Part shown: positions 1 to 7,749 of the stretch, in pieces
How positions within the stretch are numbered: position 1 is the first letter of the stretch
Layout of the letters: every line of letters begins with the position of its first letter
NCBI GenBank assembly: GCA_049325095.1
Contig: JBMOPO010000018.1
Span: forward strand, 62,001-126,000
DNA from: JAGPUQ01 sp049325095
GTDB lineage: Bacteria; Pseudomonadota; Gammaproteobacteria; Pseudomonadales; Porticoccaceae
DNA length: 64,000 bases
Reading direction: 5' to 3'
Position numbers and translations under genes: made by a program
Notes under the pieces: generated by a model
Seen by the model: only the letters and a program-made list of their open reading frames with translations
Databases searched by the model: none
Told to the model about the DNA's origin: nothing

Positions 1-341
1 CCCAGATCCAGTTCCGCGAGCCGGCAGACGTCGCGCACGCAGCCGTAGAGAATCACCCCCTCCCAGCCGTTCTTCACCGCGCCCGCCGCAATCTGGTCGC
101 CGAGCAGCGCGCGGCGCAGCGAGCCGCCGCCATCCACCACCAGCACCTTGCCGCGCCCCGGCTTGCCGAGCTGGTCCTTGACGACCGAGTTGTCCTCGAA
201 GCACTTGACGGTGACGATCTCGCCGCCGAAGGCCGGCCGGCCGCCATAGCCCGACAGCATGGGTTCGAGCACCTGCACATCGGCGTTCCGGTCGCACAGG
301 TCGGGGGTCAGGTCGCGGGGCATCTCGGGCATGGCCGGCAT
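1..341 (-). CDS. rraA: RraA family regulator of RNase E activity (C-terminal part outside window)
   Basis: This is the N-terminal two thirds of an RraA-like protein; its 3' end runs off the left edge of the window. RraA proteins bind RNase E or RNA helicases and damp mRNA decay; distant relatives are oxaloacetate or HMG aldolases. The translation shows the family blocks GGRPAFGGEIVTVKCFEDN and VLVVDGGGSLRRALLGD, followed by WEGVILYG and RDV. Starts at 341, 332 and 323 are all ATG in frame. The first was taken, but the conserved part (DLTPDLCD) begins just after the third, so the true start may be 323. Confidence 0.88.
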   Translation of the reverse strand, partial: MPAMPEMPRDLTPDLCDRNADVQVLEPMLSGYGGRPAFGGEIVTVKCFEDNSVVKDQLGKPGRGKVLVVDGGGSLRRALLGDQIAAGAVKNGWEGVILYGCVRDVCRLAELDL

Positions 342-369
342 CTCGCAGCGGTTGGGGGCGACAGTATAG

Positions 370-966
370 TCAGAACGCCGACCCCGGCGTCCGCAGAAAG
401 GCGCGCTCGGCGGCGGTGGTCGGCCGCCCCAGGATGGCGTTGCGGTGCGGGAACCGGCCAAAGCGGCGGATGACGTCGCGGTGACGGCGGGCATGGTCCA
501 GCATCCGGCGCAATGCGGCGCGATCCGCCGCCGGGGCCCCGGCCAGCAGGTCGCTGAAGCGGGCCACACTCTCCTCCTGATCGGCCGGGGATTCGCTGTG
601 TTCCAGGGGCATGTAGAGAAAGGCGCGCTCGGCGACGGTGAGGCCGGCCTCCCAGCCGGCCGCGATCGCCTGCCGGCTCCAGGCCAGCGCGCGCGCATCG
701 CCGGCGAACGCCGCCGGGGTACCGCGGTGGATGTTGCGGGTGAACTGATCGCACAGCAGCACCAGCGCCATCAGCCCCTGCGGCTCCGCCGCCCAGCCCT
801 CCAGCCCACCGGCCAGTGCGCGGGCGACCCAGGCGCCGAACCGGGCGCGGATCGCGGCATCGGTGGCGGGATCCTTGCGCCACCAGAGCCGGCCGCGGGC
901 CGGGTCCCGCAAAGCGATGGCGCGCTCGGCGCCGAACCAGAAATCGAGCACCGCGGCCGGCGCCAT
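370..966 (-). CDS. DUF924 family protein
   Basis: A 198-residue protein of the DUF924 family, whose biochemical role is not established. Family marks are DFWFG near residue 8, CDQFTRNIHRGTPAAF in the middle and MPLEHSES around residue 120, followed by an arginine-rich RRFGRFPHRNAILGR block near the C-terminus. It lies on the same strand as tas, with one copy of the structured repeat filling the whole space between the two genes. The repeat ends 6 bp before this ATG, which leaves little room for a promoter, so readthrough from tas is likely. Length agrees with the family. Confidence 0.85.
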   Translation of the reverse strand: MAPAAVLDFWFGAERAIALRDPARGRLWWRKDPATDAAIRARFGAWVARALAGGLEGWAAEPQGLMALVLLCDQFTRNIHRGTPAAFAGDARALAWSRQAIAAGWEAGLTVAERAFLYMPLEHSESPADQEESVARFSDLLAGAPAADRAALRRMLDHARRHRDVIRRFGRFPHRNAILGRPTTAAERAFLRTPGSAF

Positions 967-972
967 GGGGGC

Positions 973-1128
973 TCAGAGTTTGTGAAGCAATGCACGTCCT
1001 GTGCATTGCTTCCGTCGCGAGTCCGGTACACGCCCGGACTCGCTCGCGCACATCAAGCGCTCGCGTGCTTGATGTGCGATCGGCCATCCCTGGCCGGGCT
1101 GAGCGCTTGAAAAATTCACAAGCTCTCA
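973..1128 (-). repeat. Structured stop-codon-abutting repeat, copy A (156 bp)
   Basis: Read in the direction of tas, the element starts with the tas TGA itself (1126-1128) and ends 6 bp before the DUF924 start codon. Its ends are inverted repeats of 14 bp with two mismatches (1115-1128 against 973-986). Inside are four hairpins: 1081-1096 (6-bp stem), 1048-1077 (11-bp stem, 8-nt loop), 1017-1043 (10-bp stem, 7-nt loop) and 985-1011 (perfect 11-bp stem, 5-nt loop). Three further copies are at 4100, 27240 and 50120. The function is unknown; a mobile MITE-like element or a conserved mRNA 3' structure are both possible. Confidence 0.9.
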
Positions 1129-2172
1129 GGGCGCGGGATTGGAGTACTGGCGGTGGATCGCCTCGATCCCTTCCAGCACCTCCGGCGCCAGCCGGACCGA
1201 GATACTGGCGATATTGGCCTCCAGTTGCTCCAGGCGGGTCGCGCCGATGATGTTGCTGGTGACGAAGTCGCGGCTGTTGACGAAGGCCAGCGCCATGGCC
1301 CCGGGGTCCAGCCCGTGGCGGCGGGCGAGCGCCACATAGGCCTCGCTGGCGGCCACCGCCTGGGGTCCGGAGTAGCGCTGGAAGCGGCTGAACAGGGTCA
1401 GCCGGGCGCCCGGCGGCCGGGCGCCCCCGGCGTATTTGCCGGTGAGCATGGCCATGGCCAGCGGCGAATAGGCGAGCAGCCCGACCTGTTCGCGGATCGC
1501 CATCTCCGCCAGACCCACCTCGAAGCTGCGGTTGAGCAAGTTGTAGGGGTTCTGGATGGAGACGATCCGCGCCAGGTCCCGGCGCTCGGCCTCGCGCAGA
1601 TACTGCATCATCCCCCAGGGGGTCTCGTTGGAGATGCCGATGTGGCGCACCAGGCCCTCGCGGACCAGCTCGGTGAGCGCCTCCAGCGTCTCGCCGATGG
1701 GCACCAGGTCGTCCTGCTCGCGGTGGCGGTAGCCGAGCTGGCCGAAGAAGTTGGTGGTGCGCTCCGGCCAGTGCACCTGGTAGAGGTCCAGGTAGTCGGT
1801 GCGCAGCCGGCGCAGGGAATCGCGCACCGCCTGGCGGATGTGCCGGCGGTCGAGCCGGGGTCCGCCGCGCAGGTGGCGCCAGTCGCCCTGGGCGTCGGAG
1901 CGCCCGGAGACCTTGGTGGCCAGCACCACCCGGCCGCGGGTGCCGCGGCGCGCGAACCACTCGCCGATGTATTCCTCGGTGCGGCCCTGGGTCTCGGCGC
2001 GCGGCGGCACCGGGTACATCTCCGCGGTGTCGATGAAGTTCACCCCCCGGGCCAGCGCACAATCGAGCTGTTGGAGGGCGTCGTCGAGGCTGTTCTGCTC
2101 GCCCCAGGTCATGGTGCCCAGACAGATCCGGCTGACTTCGAGATCGGTGGTGCCCAGCTTGCGGTACTCCAT
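1126..2172 (-). CDS. tas: NADP(H)-dependent aldo/keto reductase, Tas type
   Basis: A 348-residue aldo/keto reductase that follows E. coli Tas along its whole length, including the opening EYRKLGTTDLEVSRICLGTM, the GEQNS segment and EMYPVPPRAETQGRTEEYIG. The catalytic Asp48 and Tyr53 sit in FIDTAEMY; the barrel continues with DYLDLYQVHWPERTTNFFG and IQNPYNLLNRSFEVGLAEM. The family reduces aldehydes and ketones in the cytoplasm with NADPH; the natural substrate of Tas is not known. The C-terminus (SNPAP) is at the natural family end, so the repeat that begins at its TGA has not truncated the protein. Confidence 0.93.
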   Translation of the reverse strand: MEYRKLGTTDLEVSRICLGTMTWGEQNSLDDALQQLDCALARGVNFIDTAEMYPVPPRAETQGRTEEYIGEWFARRGTRGRVVLATKVSGRSDAQGDWRHLRGGPRLDRRHIRQAVRDSLRRLRTDYLDLYQVHWPERTTNFFGQLGYRHREQDDLVPIGETLEALTELVREGLVRHIGISNETPWGMMQYLREAERRDLARIVSIQNPYNLLNRSFEVGLAEMAIREQVGLLAYSPLAMAMLTGKYAGGARPPGARLTLFSRFQRYSGPQAVAASEAYVALARRHGLDPGAMALAFVNSRDFVTSNIIGATRLEQLEANIASISVRLAPEVLEGIEAIHRQYSNPAP

Positions 2173-2372
2173 GGGTTCTGCTCCGGATTTTTCGCGCAGT
2201 CTAGCCCGGATGGCTCACCGATGTTCGTCGCGAGACGGTTCAAGGGGGCAGGTCATGGGCCGTCGCAGCAGGAGATCGGCGATCTATCCGGGCCAGCGGG
2301 CGCTACCCGGCTGTCGCCCCCCGCGCCCTGGGTTACCATCTCCATTCCATCCTGTGGTTTCCCGGAGGGCTC

Positions 2373-2765
2373 ATGAAAATCGGCGTCAATCAGCTCGTCG
2401 CCCAGGCGATGGCGGAAATCGAAACCCTCGATCTCGAGCAGGCACGGGCCGCGCTGGACGACCCGGACACGGTGATCGTGGATCTGCGCGACATCCGCGA
2501 GTTGCAGCGCGACGGCAAGATCCCCGGCGCCTTCCATACCCCGCGGGGAATGCTCGAATTCTGGGTCGATCCGGACAGCGAATACCACCGGGACGTGTTT
2601 TCGTCCGGCAAGCGGTTCGTCTTCTACTGCGCCAAGGGGCACCGCTCGGCACTCGCCACCCAGCAGGTGCAGTACATGGGACTCGCCCCGGTATGCCACA
2701 TCGGCGGCGGCTTCGAGGCCTGGGCCGCGGCCGGGATGCCGGTGGAAAAGGTCGAGAAGAAATAG
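2373..2765 (+). CDS. Rhodanese-domain sulfurtransferase
   Basis: A single-domain rhodanese-like protein of 130 residues. The active-site loop is CAKGHRS with the cysteine at residue 86, preceded by the domain signature VIVDLRDIREL (about 34-44) and IPGAFHTPRG (50-59), and ended by GGFEAWAAAGMPV. Such proteins carry sulfane sulfur as a cysteine persulfide; the acceptor cannot be read from sequence. The ATG follows an AGGGCT ribosome-binding stretch. It heads a three-gene plus-strand run with the amidotransferase (18 bp downstream) and the acetyltransferase. Confidence 0.87.
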   Translation: MKIGVNQLVAQAMAEIETLDLEQARAALDDPDTVIVDLRDIRELQRDGKIPGAFHTPRGMLEFWVDPDSEYHRDVFSSGKRFVFYCAKGHRSALATQQVQYMGLAPVCHIGGGFEAWAAAGMPVEKVEKK

Positions 2766-2783
2766 CGCAGCCAGCCGCCGGCC

Positions 2784-3575
2784 ATGTGCGAACTGCTGGG
2801 CATGAGCGCCAACGTGCCCACCGACATCTGCTTCAGCTTCGCCGGCCTGATGCGCCGCGGGGGCGCCACCGGCCCCCACGGCGACGGCTGGGGCATCGGT
2901 TTCTACGAGGGCCGCGGCTACCGCGCGTTCCACGACCCCGATGCCAGTGCGGAATCCGCCATCGCCCGCTTCGTGCAGGGCTACTCGATCAACAGCGAGA
3001 TCGTCATTTCGCACATCCGCAAGGCCAACCGCGGCCGCATCGGTCTGGTCAACACCCACCCCTTCGCGCGCGAGCTCTGGGGCCAGACCTGGTCGTTCGC
3101 CCACAACGGCCAGTTGCGCGGCATCAAGCGCCGCCCGTTGGAGCGCTTCCGGCCGGTGGGCACCACCGACAGCGAACACGCCTTCTGCTGGCTGCTCGAC
3201 CAGGTGTGGAAGGCTTTTCCCGAGCGCCCGCGGCGGGACCAGAGCCTGTGGCGGCTGGTCGGCGAACTGTGCGCGGAACTCGACGGCCTGGGCGTGTTCA
3301 ATGCATTGATCTCGGACTCCCGGTCGCTGTATGCGCACTGCAGCACCCGGCTGTGCTGGCTCACCCGCCGCGCCCCCTTCGGCCGCGCGACCCTGATCGA
3401 TGCCGACATGAGCATCGACTTCGCCCGCCACACCGGGCCCGGCGACGTGGTCAGCGTGGTCGCCACCGCGCCCCTGACCCGGGATGAGCGCTGGCAGCCC
3501 TTCGCCCGCGGCGAGTTGCGAGTGTTTCGCGCCGGCGAGAGCCCATTCGCCCTGCGCGGAGGTCGGAGCCCATGA
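2784..3575 (+). CDS. Class II glutamine amidotransferase, YafJ-like
   Basis: A 263-residue Ntn-type glutamine amidotransferase domain with Cys2 as the expected N-terminal nucleophile after removal of Met. Family blocks are MCELLGMSANVP at the start, GPHGDGWGIGFYEG, VISHIRKANRG, NTHPFARELWG and FAHNGQLRG. It releases ammonia from glutamine, but no acceptor domain is attached and the partner enzyme is unknown, as for YafJ/EgtC relatives. Its last four bases overlap the start of the next gene (ATGA), which indicates translational coupling. Confidence 0.88.
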   Translation: MCELLGMSANVPTDICFSFAGLMRRGGATGPHGDGWGIGFYEGRGYRAFHDPDASAESAIARFVQGYSINSEIVISHIRKANRGRIGLVNTHPFARELWGQTWSFAHNGQLRGIKRRPLERFRPVGTTDSEHAFCWLLDQVWKAFPERPRRDQSLWRLVGELCAELDGLGVFNALISDSRSLYAHCSTRLCWLTRRAPFGRATLIDADMSIDFARHTGPGDVVSVVATAPLTRDERWQPFARGELRVFRAGESPFALRGGRSP

Positions 3576-4102
3576 AACCCCCGGAATATCGCGACCGGAT
3601 CCGCATCGCCGGGACCGAGATTACGCTGCGCACCCTGCGCCCGGAGGATCGCGCCATCGAAGAGGCCTTCGTGCGCGGCCTCTCCCCCACCTCCCGCTAC
3701 CTGCGCTTTCACAGCGCCCTGCCGGCATTGACCCCGGAGATGGCCGAGCGCTTCCTGAACCTCGACTACCCCGATCAGATGGCGCTGATCGCCACCATCC
3801 CCGACGGCGACGGCGAACGCCAGATCGCGGTCGCCCGCTGGGCGCGCCCCCAGGGCGAAGCCGCCGCCGACCTGGGCATCGCCGTGGCCGACGACTGGCA
3901 GGGCAAGGGCCTGGGAACGGCGCTCCTGCAGCGGCTCCTGCGCGTCGCCGCCGAGGCCGGCATCGACCAGATCGCCGCCAATGTGCTCCATGAGAACCAC
4001 CGCATGCGCGCCCTGGCCCGGGACCTGGGCTTTCGCCTCGCGCCGCACCAGGACGATCCCCATACCCTGCTGCTGATCCGCGCGGCGCGCGACGACGGCT
4101 GA
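3572..4102 (+). CDS. GNAT family N-acetyltransferase
   Basis: A 176-residue GCN5-related acetyltransferase. The acetyl-CoA pyrophosphate-binding motif is DDWQGKGLGTALLQRLL around residues 109-125, followed by NVLHENHRMRALARDLGF, typical of motif B. The N-terminal part (TLRPEDRAIEEAFVRGLSP, then SRYLRFH) resembles the acetyltransferase domain found on the C-terminus of protein-acetylating acyl-CoA synthetases, so a protein lysine target is possible but not shown. The start overlaps the amidotransferase stop by 4 bp. Its TGA is the first codon of repeat copy B. Confidence 0.87.
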   Translation: MKPPEYRDRIRIAGTEITLRTLRPEDRAIEEAFVRGLSPTSRYLRFHSALPALTPEMAERFLNLDYPDQMALIATIPDGDGERQIAVARWARPQGEAAADLGIAVADDWQGKGLGTALLQRLLRVAAEAGIDQIAANVLHENHRMRALARDLGFRLAPHQDDPHTLLLIRAARDDG

Positions 4103-4248
4103 GCTGGTGGGTTTTTCGAGCGCTTAGCCCGGGACGGCCGGACGCGGATCAAGCGCGCAAGGGCCTGATCCGCTGGAGCGAGTCCGGGCGTGTAGCGGAC
4201 TTGCGACGCAAGCAATGCACAGGACGTGCATTGCTTCACAGACGCCGG
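4100..4248 (+). repeat. Structured stop-codon-abutting repeat, copy B (149 bp)
   Basis: Same element as copy A, in gene direction from the GNAT TGA (4100-4102). After the stop comes GCTGGTGGGTTTTTCGAGC, then the four hairpins in the same order. The last, at about 4209-4235, pairs AAGCAATGCAC with GTGCATTGCTT. The third hairpin stem (GCGGATCAAGC / CCTGATCCGC) is less perfect here. The element separates the GNAT gene from the convergent hydrolase gene. The middle of the copy is the most diverged of the four. Confidence 0.85.
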
Positions 4249-4309
4249 CCCCCGGGCCGCGCGGATCGCCCCCGCAGTTGCGTCCCGCGGCCAGGGCACG
4301 GCCGCCCGG

Positions 4310-5239
4310 CTATCGGGCGGAGCGGATCGGCGCGGGTGCGGCGGGCATCAGCACCTGCTCGAGAAAGGACAGCAGCTCGTGCTCGAAGCCCGGCCAGTGG
4401 GCGTGGTTGCCGGGCGCGCGGCACAGCAGGGTGGGCGCGGCGCAGCCCGCAAAGGCTTCGCAGTGCGGATATGCGCTGACCGCGCGCGCATCCGCGCAGC
4501 GATTGCAGCCGGCCCACCATTCCGCCGCGCCGACGCCGTAGTCGGGGAAATGCCCATCGCCCTGGTTGTGCATCACCATGACCGGCAGCGGGGGCGGACA
4601 GGAGTACGCCCGCAGATCGCTGCCCTGCATACCCATGGCGCTCGGCGCGATCGCCGCCGGCCGCGGTTCGAGGCCCGGCAACACGGCCAGCGCGGTGCTC
4701 ACCGTGCCGCCGTCGGAATGCCCGGTGTAAGCGATGCGCCGCGGATCGATGCACCACTCGGCGAGTACCGCGCCGGGCACCCCGGCCAGCGCCCGCAGCG
4801 CGCGCTGCCCCAGGGGCAGGCTGCGCACATGAACGACCACGAAACCGCGTGCGGTCGCCGGGCCGGTAAGGCCGGTGAAGCGTTCCGAGAGCCATTCGTT
4901 CAGCCCGCCCGGGGCCCACACCACCAGCAGTGGGTGGGCGAAGCCGGGCCGGTAGTTGGCCGGCGTGGTGACGTTGAAGCGGACCCCGGCCGGGGTGCGG
5001 CGCGGACTGTGATCGGCGACCGCACCGCGACCGCCCGCGCAGCTCTCACCACCTGGCTCGGGGGGATAGGCGAAGGGCGCGGCGCGCAGATACTCGCCCC
5101 GATAGCCGTAGGCGAAATAGAGCCCGACCAGGCCGGCGCCGAGTGCTGCCACCAGCGACCAGTAGCACAGGGCGAGCCGCACTCGCCCCAGGGCGCGCCG
5201 CCGGCAGCGCCTGACCGGCAGACCGCGCCGGGGCATCAT
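4310..5239 (-). CDS. Membrane-anchored alpha/beta hydrolase, polyhydroxybutyrate depolymerase/esterase-like
   Basis: A 309-residue hydrolase with the nucleophile elbow GHSDGG (YTGHSDGGTVS) and late acidic and histidine candidates in HNQGDGHFPDYG and PGNHAHWPGF. The N-terminus carries one hydrophobic segment (about 18-40, LALCYWSLVAALGAGLVGLY), so the enzyme is probably anchored and faces the periplasm. The fold is closest to PHB depolymerase or feruloyl esterase-like proteins; the substrate is unknown. The first ATG of an ATGATG pair (5237-5239) overlaps the upstream TGA, so it is coupled to the membrane protein gene. It is the last gene of the nagZ operon. Confidence 0.72.
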   Translation of the reverse strand: MMPRRGLPVRRCRRRALGRVRLALCYWSLVAALGAGLVGLYFAYGYRGEYLRAAPFAYPPEPGGESCAGGRGAVADHSPRRTPAGVRFNVTTPANYRPGFAHPLLVVWAPGGLNEWLSERFTGLTGPATARGFVVVHVRSLPLGQRALRALAGVPGAVLAEWCIDPRRIAYTGHSDGGTVSTALAVLPGLEPRPAAIAPSAMGMQGSDLRAYSCPPPLPVMVMHNQGDGHFPDYGVGAAEWWAGCNRCADARAVSAYPHCEAFAGCAAPTLLCRAPGNHAHWPGFEHELLSFLEQVLMPAAPAPIRSAR

Positions 5240-5673
5240 CCCGCGATCCACAGCAGCACTCCGTAGCGGGCGCACTTGCCGAGCAACAGCAGCCCCAGCA
5301 CCCGGGGCCAGCGCAGCCGCAGCCAGCCGGCGGCCAGGCACAGCGCATCGCCCATCACTGGCACCCAGGACAGGAGAAGCGCCGGATAACCCCAGCGATG
5401 CAGGCGCCCCAGCGCCCGGGCGTCGATCCCGCTGCGGGCGGTGCCGGAAAACCCCGCGGCCGCCAGCCGTCCCAGACCATAGGTGGTCAAGGCCCCCAGG
5501 GTATTGGCCGCCGCCGCGGTCCAGAGCAGCGTCTGCGAATGCCAGTGGCCCTGCCGGGCCAACCACAGCAGCACCAGCTCGGAGCCGCCGGGCAGCAGGG
5601 TGGCGGACAGAAAGGCACTCGCCGCGAGCGCGCCCAGCCCCCATTCCGGGGGGATCCCCCAGCCGACCGGCAC
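5236..5673 (-). CDS. YqaA-like (VTT/DedA-related) small membrane protein
   Basis: A 145-residue inner-membrane protein with three to four hydrophobic helices and the YqaA-type pattern: LSATLLPGGSELVLLWLA near the N-terminus, NTLGALTTYGLGR in the centre and SWVPVMGDALCLAAGWLR after it. Relatives belong to the SNARE-associated/DedA superfamily, thought to move lipids or help membrane homeostasis; this one is not characterised. The start is a GTG one base after the upstream TGA, and its own stop overlaps the hydrolase ATG, so all four genes of this operon are tightly packed. Confidence 0.8.
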   Translation of the reverse strand: MPVGWGIPPEWGLGALAASAFLSATLLPGGSELVLLWLARQGHWHSQTLLWTAAAANTLGALTTYGLGRLAAAGFSGTARSGIDARALGRLHRWGYPALLLSWVPVMGDALCLAAGWLRLRWPRVLGLLLLGKCARYGVLLWIAG

Positions 5674-5674
5674 C

Positions 5675-6427
5675 TCAGCCGCCGGCGCCGATCGCGGCGG
5701 CCAGCACCCGCACCGCCCTGGGCAAGGCTTCCGCCAGCACGGCCTCGATCGCGTCCAGGGTGATGGGCGCGGGACCGACGCCCGCCGCGGGATTCACCAC
5801 CAGGGCCAGGCTGGCATAGGCGAGCCCCTGCTCCCGGGCGAGCGCCGCCTCCGGCATCCCGGTCATGCCGACCAGGTCGCAACCGTCGCGGCGCAGGCGG
5901 CGGATCTCCGCCGCGGTCTCCAGGCGCGGTCCCTGGGTGGCGGCATAGACGGCCCCGGCGCGCACCGCGATGCCCGCTCGCCGGGCGGCGGCCAGCAGCG
6001 CGGCGCGCGCCCCGGGGTCATAGGGCTCGGTGAACTCCACATGCAGCGGCGCCCCGCCGCCGGCGCCCCAGTAGGTCGGCTCGCGGCCCCAGGTGTAGTC
6101 GATGAGCTGATCGGGAACCACCAGCGTCCCGGGCGCCAGCTCCGGATCGATGCCGCCGACGGCGTTGAACGCGAACACCTGCCGGACCCCGCGGGCGGCG
6201 AGCGCGGCGATGTTGGCGCGATAGTTGATGAGGTGCGGCGGAATCGCCCGCGGGCCGCCGTGGCGCGGCAGAAAGAACAGCTCGGTTCCCTCGAGCAGGC
6301 CGCGCTGCACCGGCGCCGACGCCGGCCCCCAGGGTGTTTCCTCGGCAAACTGTTCCAACACCCTCAGGCCCGGCAGCTCCTGCAGGCCGCTGCCGCCGAT
6401 GATCGCGCTGGCGCCCGGGATCGCCAC
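5675..6427 (-). CDS. mtnP: S-methyl-5'-thioinosine (or thioadenosine) phosphorylase
   Basis: A 250-residue purine nucleoside phosphorylase of the MTAP family, which cleaves the methylthio-nucleoside by-product of polyamine synthesis. The translation shows IIGGSGL at the N-terminus, RHGGPRAIPPHLINYRANI for phosphate and sugar binding, FAFNAVGGID, YAATQGPRLETAAEI and GMTGMPEAALA. Where human MTAP has an aspartate for adenine there is VVNPAAG here, so an Asn faces the base; this favours 6-oxopurines as in the Pseudomonas methylthioinosine enzyme. The start is a GTG 2 bp after the nagZ stop; the much longer upstream reading frame is nagZ shadow. Confidence 0.86.
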   Translation of the reverse strand: MAIPGASAIIGGSGLQELPGLRVLEQFAEETPWGPASAPVQRGLLEGTELFFLPRHGGPRAIPPHLINYRANIAALAARGVRQVFAFNAVGGIDPELAPGTLVVPDQLIDYTWGREPTYWGAGGGAPLHVEFTEPYDPGARAALLAAARRAGIAVRAGAVYAATQGPRLETAAEIRRLRRDGCDLVGMTGMPEAALAREQGLAYASLALVVNPAAGVGPAPITLDAIEAVLAEALPRAVRVLAAAIGAGG

Positions 6428-6429
6428 GG

Positions 6430-7449
6430 CTACAGCCCGGCCAGCTCCGCCGCGATGGCGGCACGGCGGGTGCTGGACTCGAGCACCGACCAATCGGGGC
6501 GGTGCCTGGCGCGCATCCGCGCCAGGCGTCTGCCGCTCGCCTCCGGCCAGGGCTCGCCCTCCAGGGTGCGCAGCACTTCCAGCGCCCCCGAACGATGGTT
6601 GCAGACCAGCACCATGTCGCAACCGGCCGCCCGCGCCGCCCGCGCCTTGGCGGCATACCCCCCGACCAGGTCGGCGCCCTTCATCGCCAGATCGTCGCTG
6701 AACACCACCCCGCCAAACCCCAGTTCCCCACGGAGCACCTGCTGGATCCAAAACCGGGAGAATCCGGCGGGGTGCGGATCGACCGCGGGATAGACGATGT
6801 GCGCCGGCATCACCGCGTCCAGCTCGCCGCCGAGTTCGGCAAAGGGACGCAGATCCCGGGCGCGCAGCAACGCCAGCGGACGCGGATCGACCGGGGTTTC
6901 CAGGTGGCTGTCGCCGCGCACCCCGCCGTGGCCGGGAAAATGCTTGCCGGTGACCGCCATGCCCGCCTCGTGCAGCCCGGCGATAAAGGCACGCTGCGCC
7001 GCCACCGCCACCTCCGCGACCGGGTGAAACGCGCGCGACGCGATCACCGCGCAGTGATCGAGATCCAGGTCCAGCACCGGGGCGAAACTGAAATCCAGGC
7101 CCGAGGCCAGCACCTCGCTGGCCAGCAGCCAGCCGGCTTCGTGGCACAGTCGCCGCCCGGTGCCCGGATCGCGCTCGCAAGCCTCGCCCAGCGCCTGCAT
7201 GGGCGGCAACCTGGTGTAGCCCTCGCGCAACCGCTGCACCCGGCCGCCCTCCTGGTCCACGGCCAGCAGCAGCTCCGGCCGCAGGTCCCGAACCGCCGCC
7301 ACCAGCCCGAGGAACTGGTCCCGGGAGCCGATGTTGCGGTCGAAAAAAATGACCCCGCCCACCAGTGGATGGCGCAACAGCTCGCGCTCCGCGCCGGTGA
7401 GCGTCTGCCCCTCGAGATCCAGCATGACCGGACCGGGGTCGGGCATCAT
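6430..7449 (-). CDS. nagZ: Beta-N-acetylhexosaminidase NagZ
   Basis: A family 3 glycosidase of 339 residues that removes N-acetylglucosamine from 1,6-anhydromuropeptides in cytoplasmic peptidoglycan recycling. It begins like E. coli NagZ (GPVMLDLEGQTLTGAERELL, HPLVGGVIFF) and has VDQEGGRVQRLREGYTRLP, the catalytic loop KHFPGHGGVRGDSH and the nucleophile region VVFSDDLAMKG. The frame is open 56 codons further upstream, but homology starts at the tandem ATG pair at 7444-7449. It heads the operon that continues with the phosphorylase. Confidence 0.93.
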   Translation of the reverse strand: MMPDPGPVMLDLEGQTLTGAERELLRHPLVGGVIFFDRNIGSRDQFLGLVAAVRDLRPELLLAVDQEGGRVQRLREGYTRLPPMQALGEACERDPGTGRRLCHEAGWLLASEVLASGLDFSFAPVLDLDLDHCAVIASRAFHPVAEVAVAAQRAFIAGLHEAGMAVTGKHFPGHGGVRGDSHLETPVDPRPLALLRARDLRPFAELGGELDAVMPAHIVYPAVDPHPAGFSRFWIQQVLRGELGFGGVVFSDDLAMKGADLVGGYAAKARAARAAGCDMVLVCNHRSGALEVLRTLEGEPWPEASGRRLARMRARHRPDWSVLESSTRRAAIAAELAGL

Positions 7450-7749
7450 CCCCCGAGTCTCCCCGGAGCCCTGCGCGCGTGCTGAAAGCTGGCGAACATT
7501 CCGAGATCCGATGACCGGCGAGAGGAGATTTTTAGACAAATTCATTATTTGAACAATGAGCCATCCCTGGGATTCGAGAATAAATCTCCTACCGCGGAAT
7601 TTTTCCTTGCCGGTCATTTGCTTATCGACCCGCGGCGCGGCGCCGCCGCAAGACCGGAGGCAGGTCCGCGGCGGCCCGTCCGGGCCGGCCTATAGGCAAC
7701 CCGGCACTGTGGTGATAGCTTGCGGGGCAGTGCACTGTGGAGAATACCC
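7450..7749. promoter_or_regulatory. Divergent control region with concentric AT-rich inverted repeats
   Basis: This 300-bp space separates nagZ (minus) from the small acidic protein gene (plus). Its centre is AT-rich against GC-rich surroundings. Two inverted repeats share nearly one centre: ATGACCGGC (7511-7519) with GCCGGTCAT (7609-7617), and GGAGATTT (7524-7531) with AAATCTCC (7582-7589). Nearer the plus-strand gene the 9-mer GCACTGTGG occurs twice, at 7704 and 7732, 28 bp apart. No clear sigma-70 promoter could be picked. Regulation of one or both genes is inferred. Confidence 0.4.

Noticed and set aside
973..1128. Repeat copies as integron attC sites, which also follow stop codons
   Set aside because: The simple GTTRRRY/RYYYAAC core sites are missing and there are four separate hairpins; host genes are scattered housekeeping genes and no integrase is present.
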